From assembly GCA_003864495.1 (NCBI GenBank), contig ML133410.1:806001-870000 (forward strand): 64,000 nucleotides of DNA, given 5' to 3'. How positions within the stretch are numbered: the first letter of the stretch is position 1; every line of letters begins with the position of its first letter. The position numbers and the translations under genes were made by a program. A model generated the notes under the pieces. The model searched no databases, was not told the DNA's origin, and saw only the letters and a list, made by a program, of their open reading frames with translations. Below are positions 12,401 to 24,500 of this stretch, in pieces. Source of the stretch: Nemopilema nomurai (lineage: Eukaryota > Cnidaria > Scyphozoa > Rhizostomeae > Rhizostomatidae).

Positions 12401-15400
12401 ATAGATTGTGGACGAAAATGCTGCTGGAGCGTCACTAGTCTGGTCCACCCTGGACCACTTTATTTAATGGTTCTGAAGACGAAGTAAGGGTGCATCAAAC
12501 ATGTGACGAACAAGTTTCCAACGCTCAACTCTTCTGTCTTTTGCCTTCAACTAAATGCATTGTCACTAGCCAAACAGTTGCCTGCAAAGATGGTCATGCT
12601 TCTTTTTCCCATGAACAAAACACAGTGTTTTTTGGACTATAAATTGGTTGAAAAGGGCAGACACTGCTAAGAGCCTGATTACATTGTTAAGTTGTCCTGG
12701 TGCTTTGGCCCATGAAAACAGTTTGCGAGCTGGCCTTTCCTGTGTAGTCGCATCATTAGAAAGGACAATCGGTATTGGGCTCTTGGGGACACCCAACACG
12801 GTCTAGGTGAGCCGTAGGTGGGGTGAAAAGTAAAATGTCAATTAATTATTACTGGTGATTTCCTTTGCTTCATTTACAGAAGCCTGGTGATATGTTATCT
12901 ATTCCGTAAGCTTAAGAGGGAAAGGCCTCTTTTTATAATCAGTGTTCATGTCAATTAAGTTGATGTCAACGTTTTGTTATTTGGCTAATTAAGTAACGGA
13001 TGACGCACTGAAAGGACTCTAGAGGTGGCAAATGAACTTGCACAAGTTGGGAAAAGCATGAATGGTCCACCGAGTGCCGAAAGCTTCGAAAGACTTTGAT
13101 TGCTTGCTAGCCACCTATTAAGGTTAAATTTTTTGATTCAAGTCCTATTACACCTCAAAGTCCAATATTGACCTTTCTATCGAGAAGGGGGAAATTTAAA
13201 AAAAGCCGTGCATCAGCAGTAACTGGGACATTTGGAAGTCCTATCATTATTAAAATTAGACAGAAAGTCCAGCAGAGTACCCAAATGGCCCTCCGCTCAG
13301 AAGAACAAAGTTGTTCTCGAAAAGGCAGCCAGTTATGCTTGCCTATTCATTTCATGCATTTCTGAAGACGGTCTCTTTGGGGATAAGGTGCTGGTGAGAG
13401 AAAGAATCCAGTTGTTCAGAGCTTCTCAGAAAGGTCACTTCTTAACTTCGACTCACAGGAAACTTTGACATGCATAAAGTATAACATTTCAGGATGTCTG
13501 ACCCTTCCCTTCCAGAATCCAAGGTTTTTTGCAAAACGACATTCGAATAACAGGGTGTTTTCATGCCAGAACGAATAAAAAGGGGTTTAGTCATTAGTAA
13601 GACAGAGTTTAGTCATCAGTTGAGTAAACACTAATGTCACTTCGACAAAAGCGATGGAAAAAAGAGAGGTTTTGCCAAATTGCACGTTAGAGGTCGTGAA
13701 TGCAATGATAAAAACTAAACTTTGTATAGCTTTGTGTAAACGACTTCTGGTTTCCTATTACAATGAAAACACTTGAGAAGTTAGAAGATCAAAGACTCGA
13801 GACACAGCTGGCACTAAAATAGACACAATCACGTGCCGCGTTTAACCGAGGAATGTCTAGCTTTCAATGTAGCGAACTGGCGGTCTTTTAAGTGTTGCCC
13901 ATTCACATCGGTTCATTCATGAAAACACCACAATGAGCCGTCCGTAGAATGTACGCTTTGTCCAGGCAAACAGGATGAGTCATATAAACATGATACCAGC
14001 TAGGACTTTAAAACTATCAATTTCATCGTGGAAGGGAAAAGGTCTGTCACTCACTCAAATAGAAACGCTCAATAGATGAGAAATAGTGGTAATAAAGGGG
14101 GCAAGCGCAGAATACTTGCGAGGTACTGCATGCATATGACTAAACCACCCTTACTAGTAGCTTGTTGGGTCGTTGGTAGCTCTTCTTGTGGGTCTGCATG
14201 CTTTTTATCGACATTCATTCAGAATTGTAATTGCTTCGCGTGATTCATGACAAAACAAATCGATTACAGGCAAGGGGCGAAGCACATTTCCCCAACATCG
14301 CCAAAGGTTACGAGAGAAGACGATATAGGGAGTGCATAGCATTTGAAAACTTGAAAATGATGCATTAAACATGGGTTCGTATTCACTCCTTGAGCCCCGT
14401 ATTGCTACCAGCTCCCAGTGAAGGTCATGATTCAAACATCGACATAATATTTTGACATAATGAAATCCTCGTTGTTGTTATTGCCTTGATCGGGCTTGAG
14501 GACGATGGCCCTGAAGCTGTCCCATATTGTGGTGCATGTACTCCACTGGGTGACACATGGCCTCTTTGTCTAAACTTTGACCTTTGTCCTTGTGAATAAC
14601 AGGGAAACACGTCTACAGAAACCATGACAACACCTCGCTCGAGTTTAGACCAACTTTCCGCACAAAGCTGGTGTTTGCATCTGAATTTGGGCCGATGGCC
14701 CTCAGTGGCTTTCGTCTAAGTCAGATTGTTGGAGTGGGTAGTTCCGCTGACGATGCAACGTGGTTTAAAACGCGCATTCACAGAGTACGTTAAGTTGGAG
14801 AAAGGGTGGGACCAAAGAAGGGTATTTTCTTGAAGAGAGGCGTCCATAACTGAAGGATTCAACCTTTAAACTGAAGGATTCAAAGGGCAGCCATAGATAG
14901 AAACAAAAATCATATTGGTCCCTAAAATTCAGTCGAAAAAACTGGAGAAGAATGTGACGAAAAATCAAATTTTTATATTGTGATATTTTCTTTTAAGTGT
15001 GGAAAATAAATCAATAAATACAAAGAACCATTAAAAAGCGTGCTAACTGTTCAGTAAATCAGGTTTGACATCCAAGTGAAGGAAAATAAGATCAGTTCCT
15101 GATTGTATTTTTCTGACTGCACATCGTGAAAGAATAGAAACAGTCCAACATTTGAAACAAACAGGATACAGATTACTTTCGCGTTCCGCATTTTACAGCT
15201 CAGCGGAATCATTCAATGGATATTTCCTTACCAAAAGAGCCCTGGCGCCGAGTTGTCACTTTGAGGCGACGTGACGCAAAAAACGCTAAGAAGTATTGGC
15301 CGCAACTTTCATCCTTGCTTCAACCCTTAGTTGAGGCAAAAAGAATGGGTGTAATATGAGTAGTTTTTTGTCCTTGTTTTGAAAAAGCTGAGAACCTCGA

Positions 15401-16702
15401 ACAAGATCAAGGGTTCCTGCCTCCAAAGGCAAGACCCTGCGAACAACAGGAATCATTTTGTAAGCGGGCACTTAGGAGTCGCACGAGGTGTTGTTACAAC
15501 TAATCCTGTCAAAGCATTTAAAATACCACAACCAGAAATGGCATTGTTTTCCGAGCACTTAATACCATGCAAGCATCGCTATGTTTTGCGGTTTATATCC
15601 ACTCTGTAGGTAACGAAATCTTCTACGTCATTCCACGGCTCCGAAAAAAGAAACTGCGTCACGCCAAATATTGTCCTTCCCGGACGCTTTAAGGGATCGA
15701 AGAAGAATTGCAAGCGGTCAGGAAGTCCTAAATTGATAATCTTGTCGGTATGGCGTAGAGGTCATGCGACATAATCTACAATTATGAAGAATGGCCCAGC
15801 AAAGGCAGCTTTCTTCTGTTCTCTTTTCACGTTTCCATGCCAACCCATTAGCATTGGACAGATAAAGTCATCATTTCAGGCAGTATGCATAATGTAAATG
15901 ACAGACCCTCTAGGACAAGCATTACTTTGCTACCTAATTCCTTCCATCTCCCCCACCCGAACCCTGCACCTTACAACTCTTTAAAAACGTGATCCTACAA
16001 CCCCAATGATTCGATCGGATGAGTGTTACACCTCAAAATGAAGCAGCTGATATGAAGCAAGTCATTTGATAGTCACGTCAAAGAAAGATGGCGATACTAG
16101 TTTAGGTTTCTCAGGGATGGCAGCTTGATACAGAGTAAAGCAGCTTTGATGCACGAATTGAGTTGAGAGAAAAAAGACATTGTTAATATCCCGGATGACA
16201 CGAGAGAAGGCCTAAAAGTTTCGAGAATTCTCTTGTCGAAGTGGTTTGCTTTAAACATTACGACAAAGTAGCATGAATATTACTACAAACTATTTTCCAA
16301 GACAGTCTCTCATGGTATCCTGGAATTTCGTAACATTTATCAACACAACTGGCACCAGAAATACACCGTCATGCCTAGGTAATTTAAGGGTGGTTTGAAA
16401 AGATACTTGGAGAGTATTTCTCCTTTTGCTTCTAGTAAAGGCACTATTAGAAGAAGAACCATTCTATTCAGGTGCAATAAAGTTCTTGAGAGACTTTATG
16501 GGTTTCTATTTGCCCATAATGGTGCAATGTAATGTGATTAATTAAAACCGTTATGTAGATAATGAATAAAGCTTATAAAGACAATAAAGACATGCGCATA
16601 AAAAATATTTGTACTGCCAATAAAAAGGCATGTTGCGAAGCAGAAGTATACCGTTGGCTAGATGTCATATTTGCCAAGTATAGTCTCGTCCTCAAAGCTA
16701 TT
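9453..16702. other. Long non-coding stretch, no firm gene
   Basis: Mostly AT-rich unique sequence. A minus frame at 11192-11434 has a polar, Ser-rich composition with a SVDSGYRS motif and an acceptor-like CAG at its head, but no partner exon. A plus frame at 9481-9834 is hydrophobic and Cys/Phe-rich without domain features. If the 9.4 kb exon belongs to NFI, this is first-intron sequence. Confidence 0.5.
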
Positions 16703-16790
16703 GCCTGAAACAAGTGCCATTTAGGCCTGAAACAAGTGCCATTTAGGCCTGAAACAAGTGCCATATAGGCCTGAAACAAGTGCCATTTAG
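16703..16790. repeat. 22-bp tandem repeat, 4 copies
   Basis: Four head-to-tail copies of a 22-bp unit beginning GCCTGAAACAAGTGCCATTT start at 16703, 16725, 16747 and 16769. One copy has a T-to-A change (CATATAG). The frames crossing it are repeat artefacts. Confidence 0.9.
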
Positions 16791-19700
16791 CTGCCCAGGC
16801 TTATCGGACGCAAAAACGATTACTTGTAGCTATTTAGAAGCAATAGCAGGTGTAGGTTTAGTTTGCAAATTGTCACAATCAGTTGACAAAGTATCCTTAT
16901 TGATGTTTACTAAGAATGAACACGCTAATGAGAATACTTCCACTGCCAGCTTTACTAGTTCCATTCCAAATATCAAAATATCGGCAAACTATTTAAATCC
17001 TGTTCGTATAGGACATAGGGTGTATTCGGCCTCGGCACAAAAAACAAACGTTTATGGGCCTAAGTTGATTAGACTTCATTTCGTCCGAATAGTGGTGATA
17101 AGGTAGACATCAAATTCATCTACGTGCAAGTGCCTCTTTCCAGGCCAATGACCATTACATCACTGGTGCTTCGCCAACTTCGACAACATTAAGTAAATTG
17201 GATAACATGATTAACATCGCTTAGTGAATTAACTAATTAATACTGCAGATTCAAACTAATTACTTGATGCCGCATCTAGAGTGTATCTTCATTATAGACA
17301 TGCCGCCGATTTAAGAAACATTTAACCCGTTCTAGAAAGAAACAGCACCAATTATAAGCGTTTAGAAGAAAATAATGCCAAAAACAACTTCAAAGATGCC
17401 ATTTAATTAGAAGACGCCTCTTTCGATTTTTAAAGATAAAAAAATATAGAAGATATGAAATGAAGAATCGATCTGCCCTTTGACGTATTTCATCTATGTA
17501 CTGCCAGCCCCTGTTATCTGTGATACAAGTAACGAAGGGAGGGCTTAGTTGGAAAGCAGGTCCAGCAAACTGCTCTTTCACAAAGGGATTACACTGTCTC
17601 TGTGAAGTCCGGTTCACTTCCAGAACTGAACGGACTAGGAAATCTCTCTATGTGCATGGCCTGAAGAGTTCATCTAGTCCAGCCAACGGATAGAAGGTAC
17701 AAAATGAGCTGTTTTGAGTGGACATTTGCAAATGATTCAAGCTTAAGTCAGGTGGTCGCTGAAGAGATGTGCAACTTAAACAGGCTACCTAATTTCAATA
17801 TGTTCTGCCTAAAAGCGAATTGCTTCTCCTTGCAGTCACGATTTCTTCAATAATAATTTACAAAGGGACACAACTGCCCTGCACCTTGAACAGTGGAGGA
17901 GTGTAGAAGGCTGCGCCCTGGAAATAAAATTAAACCACTGGTAACAGTCCTGCTATTCCATATGGTTGCTTGATGAAATACCAGTTGCCAGCTACATAAC
18001 TAGAAAGTTGATTGAGCCTAAAAATAATGGGGCAAGAGTAGACATGGCAGATAGGCGACATGGGAAATAGGCGCTGCAGCTTTTGTCGTTCGCCTTCATT
18101 GTCTGCGCTTGCATACATATTCGCAGAAGAACACGTGTTACAATGGCAGGTATTCCCCATATAGGGGAACTATGGAATCACGTGACACACCTTTTATTCT
18201 ATTGTTTTAACAGGAAAGATCTTAGGAGATACCATCAATGCATTTGGCAGCGATCGTAATTTGCGATACCAGTAAACTGAACGCTTTTTCGGAGGCAGAA
18301 CAAAAGAGCAAGGTTGCTATTTCTAAGCAGCAAACTGTTCTTATATATTTTGAGACTCTACCAGGAAAGGCCAATATCGACATTGAGCACGCACCAAGAA
18401 ACCGCATTGCCAAGTAGTCGGGACAAGGCGTGGCATTGAAGCATTAGGTCACCATGGAAGAGCACCCATTCGAAGAAAACGGGCCCGACGCTTTTAAGCC
18501 CAATTATTACTACAGTAGCTGGAAAACACAGGTATCTATAGCCATACTTTTCTGCCACTGCACTGCAGACTTTCTACCTTTCATCCTATAAAGCTGTTAA
18601 TGACTTCATTAAACGTGATTCCGATTTCAAAGCCCTCGACGGGCGATGCTATTGGTTTCCATTAGGGATTCCATTCTGCAAAAGGTGGCGAAGATTCTTT
18701 CTCTTTTGGTGCAATTACACTTCGCTCCTGAGTATGCTCTACACCAGAAAGAACCAAACGGTGCATGTTTTCGAACGCAAAAATCTCCACGCATACCTTC
18801 AAGGAAACGTCGCTGAAACAAATTACTTGATGCATGCAAACTTCAACACTTTTCTATTTAAGCTGGAAAGCCTTCTCCTCGTTGCTCGAAGAAAATCCTT
18901 CTGGAAATGTTACGTTTTAAACAAACATTTCTTATTGAACAAATATTGAACTTCGCATGGTGCATGAAAAAGGATCGTGATTCAAGAACAGCATCGTAAA
19001 TGAAGTATTTATGAAATATTAGCTGTTATGTAGTTATGTGAGGAAACTTTTCTAGCGATTCAGGATGCGTTTGCTGACGTGATCCAAGCTTTTCCCGCCT
19101 CTTTGAGACAGCTTTCAATACAATATTCGATCCAGTTCTGTGTCAATATATAGCAAAGTGTTGCATATAGAGCTAAGACAAGAAATTGCCAGTAGAATAT
19201 CTGGACCGATTTAAATGCACCGGTAGAATAAGGGACTTCTGACTATGAAATAAGGGGAGACTTAATTTTGTGATGCATCACAATTGCAGAATCGTCTCAC
19301 GAGGGACACTCCAGGACGTAAGCTGAGGTTGATAACACACTAATGCACCAGGTTCGTCCTGAAATTGTAACGACGCAACGACCTTCAGCTTACAAACGGC
19401 TGGCTTTATCAAAAAGCCTGGTAACTTCGAAAACTAGATCTGTTACGACGGGCCTTGTACGGCTTTGATTAACTTATTCACTATCATCGATGCGGTTCTG
19501 CGTAGGTTCGAGGGTCGCTTTTCGTTTGAAATCCCAGTTGGTTTGGCCTGTTGGTACAGGATTGTTGAAAATCGAAGGAAACTGGAATCTAAATCTTGTT
19601 TCGTCCAAGCTTCGAGCTTCTAGGCCGGGACTCACCCGATGTTTGATGCTTATTCCCATGGGCCCGATGGCATCAAAATGTGGAATTTACTGGCGACGCG

Positions 19701-21028
19701 TGAAGTAATCACCAAGTAAGGAAATCACCACAATCTTGCTCCCATATTCAGTTTATCGCTTGGAGAAGCTGTGTGTCATCTCACAATTTGGGGGGAGGGT
19801 ATCGGCATTTATCGAAATGGCGTTAAAAAACAGACATTTTATCGCCACTTTCGTTGACAAAATAAGAAATCAAATTGTTTTACGAAATCCTAGTCGTTGT
19901 ATTCGTGCATTACAAGTATCGAGAATCGAGGGGGCAAGATGTTGTCTCCCCTAGTTTTTATCACGTCGGCAAGTTCAGCTTACACAGCACGCTAAAGATC
20001 ATTTCAACATGGAAATTAAAAACTAAAGATCGTAATCAGGCGATGAATTGCTGCAATAGTAGGTAAATTTAACTCCGTTGCCCTTTTAGATTTTCCGACA
20101 AACAGCCACTGATCCCGCAATTGTGTTTGCGCGCGAAGGCAAATTGGTTTGGCCGTGCACGCTTGCAACTCCGAGCTTTGGGTCATTAAATATGCACTTA
20201 CTCCTAAGATTCAGCTCTACAACTCGAAGATGATTCTTAATCTATTTTTACTCAGTTTCGTCCCATCTTTCCTTCTAAATGCCTCACTTATCCCTGCAAG
20301 CATGGTGCCAAGCCTATTCAGGACGCTGTGGCAGAAGGACTATCCCCAGTCCTAAATCGGTTTGTTTAACTGCCTCTTTTGACTCGCTCATTGTTCCTTT
20401 CTGCCGAACTAAAAAGACTTAGCATTGCACATCCCTGTTCGAAGATATGCACATATGTAAAGTGAGCCCGCAAGGCTTTCACTACTGGTTATCTTTTGTT
20501 TCTGCTGGGAATTTGTTGCTTTAATTCGATCTCCATGGCAGACGGTTTTCCGTTGGTTTAGTTTTAAGCAAAAGCTTGCTTGTTAATTCGGCGTTATTTG
20601 AGCAACAGATCAAAGCGACGAAGGCAGTGATCTCGTTGCATCGAATGCTGTAACACTGCAGATAGGCTGTTGTCAAATGAATTCAAGGAAGGGATGGTAC
20701 TAAAAATGGTTGGGCCACGAATCAAAGGGCCAAAAAGTAGGCGTTATTTGTCACTTTAAAAGCTCAGAGTGAGACCTAATTCGCTTATTTGTCATTAACT
20801 TATGGTGATGATGATTAAATAGCAGATCCTCAACTATTGATTTTCCTTTCCTTGATCAAATTAAATTTATTTCTGTGTTAGTCACTCTGAAGTTTTCTGT
20901 ATGAAAACTGATTATGGAATAAATTCTGGTTTGACAAATGACTCGGATTATTTTTAACCTACCTCAAAGAAAGTGACACCCATTGTTTTGAGCTTGGCTA
21001 AAAAATCGAAAGTTGCCTAAGAGTCTTG
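16791..21028. other. Non-coding stretch, nothing recognised
   Basis: Read on both strands. Only short frames without domain motifs, signal peptides or consistent splice partners were found. Confidence 0.5.
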
Positions 21029-21113
21029 CAAAAAGGTACAGAAATGATAAAGAGTCACTAATTCCCTAGCTCCAGATATCTGCACGCATTATTTTGCAGC
21101 TAAATCGCCTGTT
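21029..21113 (+). repeat. Diverged direct repeat, copy 1
   Basis: About 85 bp from AAAAAGGTACA to the end of ATTATTTTGCAGCTAAATCG. It is closely similar, with small indels, to 21775-21865, so the pair is a dispersed duplication 0.75 kb apart. Confidence 0.75.
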
Positions 21114-21415
21114 TTCGAACAATGGTGCCCAAAATAATCGACAGCAGTTTCCTCGCAATTAGTTTTGGAAAATGTCCAATTTCACTTCACAAAGACATTT
21201 AAAATTTGTTGACATCTACCTGGAAATTTGCAAATTCTTAGCTGTATGGCGAAACAAAGGTCAACGGTTAGAAAAGGTCATTGGGAAAATTTCATGCTAT
21301 CACGACAGGCTCAATGCACTTTCTCAACCTCTTAATTTGTACATACACTATTTTGTGATTTAACTAAATCGAATTCTTGCACAAACCAGCAGTGGCGTGC
21401 CAAAGGGCTTTTGAG

Positions 21416-21440
21416 TGGGGGAGGAGGAGGGGGGGGGGGG
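21416..21440 (+). repeat. G-tract, potential G-quadruplex
   Basis: A run of GGGGG, then AGG units, then twelve consecutive G. There are enough G-runs to fold as a quadruplex on the plus strand. It lies between the two copies of the diverged direct repeat. Confidence 0.7.
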
Positions 21441-21774
21441 TGTAACATGAGAAATTTACCGACAGGGTTGATTAAAGATTGTTAATCATAGCGCACAAAT
21501 TTTACACTCTAGTACCGTAGTGGTTCCTTTGTGTCTAAGCTGGATATAGCAAAAGTGCAAATCTAATTCTTCCCCGAAATACCGATACGCTGTTATAGTT
21601 ATGTCAACTTTTGCGGACAGGCAAAAAATTACCGACGGCTTCTAAAAATTACCGGGGCATGTTTTCTGCACGGCCATTCAACAACTTCTAGCCGCGTCAG
21701 GAAAATTGGCAATAACCAAATTGTAAAAGGATCAAATATTGTCTAAAAGTGTACCTACAAGGGCAATAGTTTTT

Positions 21775-21865
21775 TAAAAAAGGTACATAAATCATAAAAG
21801 AGTCACTAACTGGACACCCTAGCTCCAAAATCTGCAAACATTATTTTGCAGCTAAATCGCCTGTT
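21775..21865 (+). repeat. Diverged direct repeat, copy 2
   Basis: Second copy of the 21029-21113 segment. It shares GAGTCACTAA, CCTAGCTCCA and ATTATTTTGCAGCTAAATCG, and carries short insertions. Confidence 0.75.
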
Positions 21866-22035
21866 AAGCTTGAGGCAATCTTTGTAAATAAAATGCTTGC
21901 CCAACATATATCAGGTGACATATGATGGATTAGGATGACTCAATACAATAACCTTTATGTCTTTTTATCGATTTATTCAGTTTGCACCATGAAATCGTTA
22001 CTGGGCACTAGAAAGTGTTTCATGTTATAATTTGT

Positions 22036-22290
22036 ATAAACTTTACCATACTATGCTCGTTGTAGCATACTATGCAATGCTATACTATAGTATACTTTAC
22101 TAAACTACACTATACGAAATCATATACTATACCATACTATATATGTTATGCTATTCTTTACTATATTGTTCAATACTATACTATACTATACTATACTATA
22201 TTATACTATTCTATAATATACTATACCATAACATACCATACCATACTATACTTTACTATACTTTACTATACTTACTATACTATATTGAGA
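22036..22290. repeat. TATAC-type pentanucleotide microsatellite, degenerate
   Basis: About 250 bp of TATAC/TACTA-like pentamers with many substitutions, purest around 22170-22210. Frames read through it are Tyr/Ile-rich artefacts. Confidence 0.9.
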
Positions 22291-22462
22291 GTCAGGTAAA
22301 CATTACGGTCGCATGGTCACTGACCAGAGGAGGGTCCTCGCAAAACAATAGAAGCCCATGCGATACACCTAAGTCACGCCCACTTTCTGTTGGTTTGGGG
22401 GGAAGGTTTGCCTTCTAGGATGTTTTTGTCTGGAGAAAGTTTAACAACTTTTCTGGTCTCTG

Positions 22463-22522
22463 ACTATACTAAACTATATTATACTAAACTATATTATACT
22501 AAACTATATTATACTATAGTAT
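22463..22522. repeat. 15-bp repeat derived from the TATAC array
   Basis: About four copies of TATACTAAACTATAT, a higher-order unit of three pentamers. It is separated from the upstream field by some 170 bp of unique sequence. Confidence 0.8.
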
Positions 22523-22561
22523 ATTCAACTATACCATATTATACAAATAATTATTCCATAT

Positions 22562-22746
22562 CATACAGTACCATACCATACCATACCATACCATACCATA
22601 CCATCTATACCATACCATACCATACCATACCATACCATACCATACCATACCATACCATACCATACCATACTATACCATACCATACCATACCATACCATAC
22701 TATACCATACCATACCATACCATACCATACCATACCATACCATACT
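22562..22746. repeat. CCATA pentanucleotide microsatellite
   Basis: About 185 bp of nearly pure CCATA repeats with a few CTATA variants. Because the period is not a multiple of three, every frame is open on both strands, producing false ORFs. Confidence 0.95.
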
Positions 22747-22800
22747 GCACACTTAACTACACTTCACTTTTCGAAATTTTCTAGTTCGATAATAGATGGT

Positions 22801-24464
22801 TCGTCATTGAAAAGTACACTATAATTCAGTTTACAACCCTATGCCGTCATGTGCGGCAGAATACATCGTACAGGGGGACAGAAATGCTACACCATTTGAA
22901 GGTGCGAGGCATTTAGAACAATAAGGAAAAGAAACAACTTTGACGAATCGTCATTTGGAATTTTGATTACCAGCAACTTTCTTCTAGTCTTTGTTCCCAT
23001 CATAATGATATCCCAAAAAGCGAGCTGGAAGATCTCGTTTGACGTCATCCGACTGAAGACAAAGAATGGAAGCAAACCACAAGTATCATCGAGCAACATC
23101 AATGAATTGGTATCAAGTAAAACTTAATCAGATCTTAAACACAGCTTTCCGCTTAAAATGACAATAAGGCTTTCTCCATAATCTTGACTGATTTTCGCGC
23201 GAATTTTTGCAACGTTATTCATAACCACCCCAACCAAAGGTCCAAACAACTGCAAACCCTCGGCTGCATCACCGAATTCATTCATTCAAACGGCCCTGTT
23301 TGTTGAGAACGTTTGTGTTTTTCGATTCAGTTTGCCTTCACATCAGAACAACTTTCACGACAAACATTTTGATAGGAGAAGTTTCCGCTTATTTTTATTC
23401 AAATGCACCCACGCAAACTTGAGCCAGGAAGTTTATACGAGGATATTAACTTTTGGCCCCCAACTTTATTTAGGCGAAGCAAAAGTGTACTCAAACATTT
23501 TCTGGGGGCGTATGAAGAAAGTTAAAACAAACTGAAACATGAGGTTACCGTGAAGGCAACTTTGAATTTGGTTTGAACATTCTCGTGCAGGAGATGACCA
23601 ACTGGCGGGGGTGCTAGGCCGTCGTGCTTCTATTTGCTACTTTCTCGAAATTGGGGGCCTTTCGCCAAAGGGAACGATACTGAAACCTTCAAATGAAAGC
23701 AGAATTGCTAGCTCTTACTACCAAGACGGAAAGCAGATGTGTAAGGGTGATTCTAGTTTGATGTCAATTCGCGGGCAACATCTTTGACCTCAGGTACCAG
23801 CAAAATTTTGACTATGCCAGTCCAGGAAAAAAGGTGTGCAAGACATAATATGTCAACTTTCCTTGCTTTTTCGTTGCATGAAAAGACAAATAACTCCACA
23901 AACTTTAGAATTATTTACAAACAGCTACAATCTCAATACGTAGGGAGTGTATGTTCACCCTTGGCTTGGAGGCTAAAAGCAAAAATATGGAAATTCGTTT
24001 ACAATAGCGAAATAAAAAGGAGGAAATTATTATTAATAAGACCCCACATAGAAAGAAAGCGGAAGATAAGGTGACCATTTATCAACAGTCATTTGTTAAA
24101 AGAGTTTAAGTGAATTTGTTTGCAAATATTGTTCGCAAGTAAGAAAAAGTCGACGACGGTTTACCACAAACATCCAGCAGGAAGCACTGGAATACTTCCC
24201 TTTCAATATCATGTGACGTAATAAACAAGGCTGAATTTCCAAGTACGTAAGAAAGTCTTTGGCGCCATTTTGTTCAACCATTCTATTGTTAATGATCAAC
24301 CAATTAGAATCGCGAATCTTGCCCGAGCCTCCATTCAATTGGCTTAAGTGAACAATACATTCGACATCCGATTGTCTCATTCAAAGCTTCGGGTCGTAAA
24401 CAAAGTGATTCACAAATCATCTGATCAAACGCCAGGGACACTAAAATGGGCCTACATATCACCC
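22801..24464. other. NFI 5' flank
   Basis: No coding exon supported. This should hold the proximal NFI promoter and 5' UTR, but I see no clear TATA box or CpG-rich block. Confidence 0.5.
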
Positions 24465-24479
24465 ATGCACGCAACGAGT

Positions 24480-24500
24480 ATGGACCCTGACGATACGACG
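24480..24500 (+). CDS. NFI: NFI exon 1 (start exon, tentative)
   Basis: ATG at 24480 has A at -3 and G at +4, the best context here. It gives MDPDDTT before donor GTAATC at 24501 and ends in phase 0. In-frame ATGs at 24465 and 24348 would lengthen the protein by 5 or 44 aa. NFI first exons are short and variable, so the start remains uncertain. Confidence 0.6.

Noticed and set aside
14460..14570. His/Gln-rich minus-strand frame ending in a stop
   Set aside because: Composition hints at a transcription-factor tail, but there is no folded domain, no partner exon and only weak acceptor support.
22390..22824. 144-codon Tyr/His/Thr-rich frame
   Set aside because: Reads through the CCATA microsatellite; pentamer repeats open all frames.
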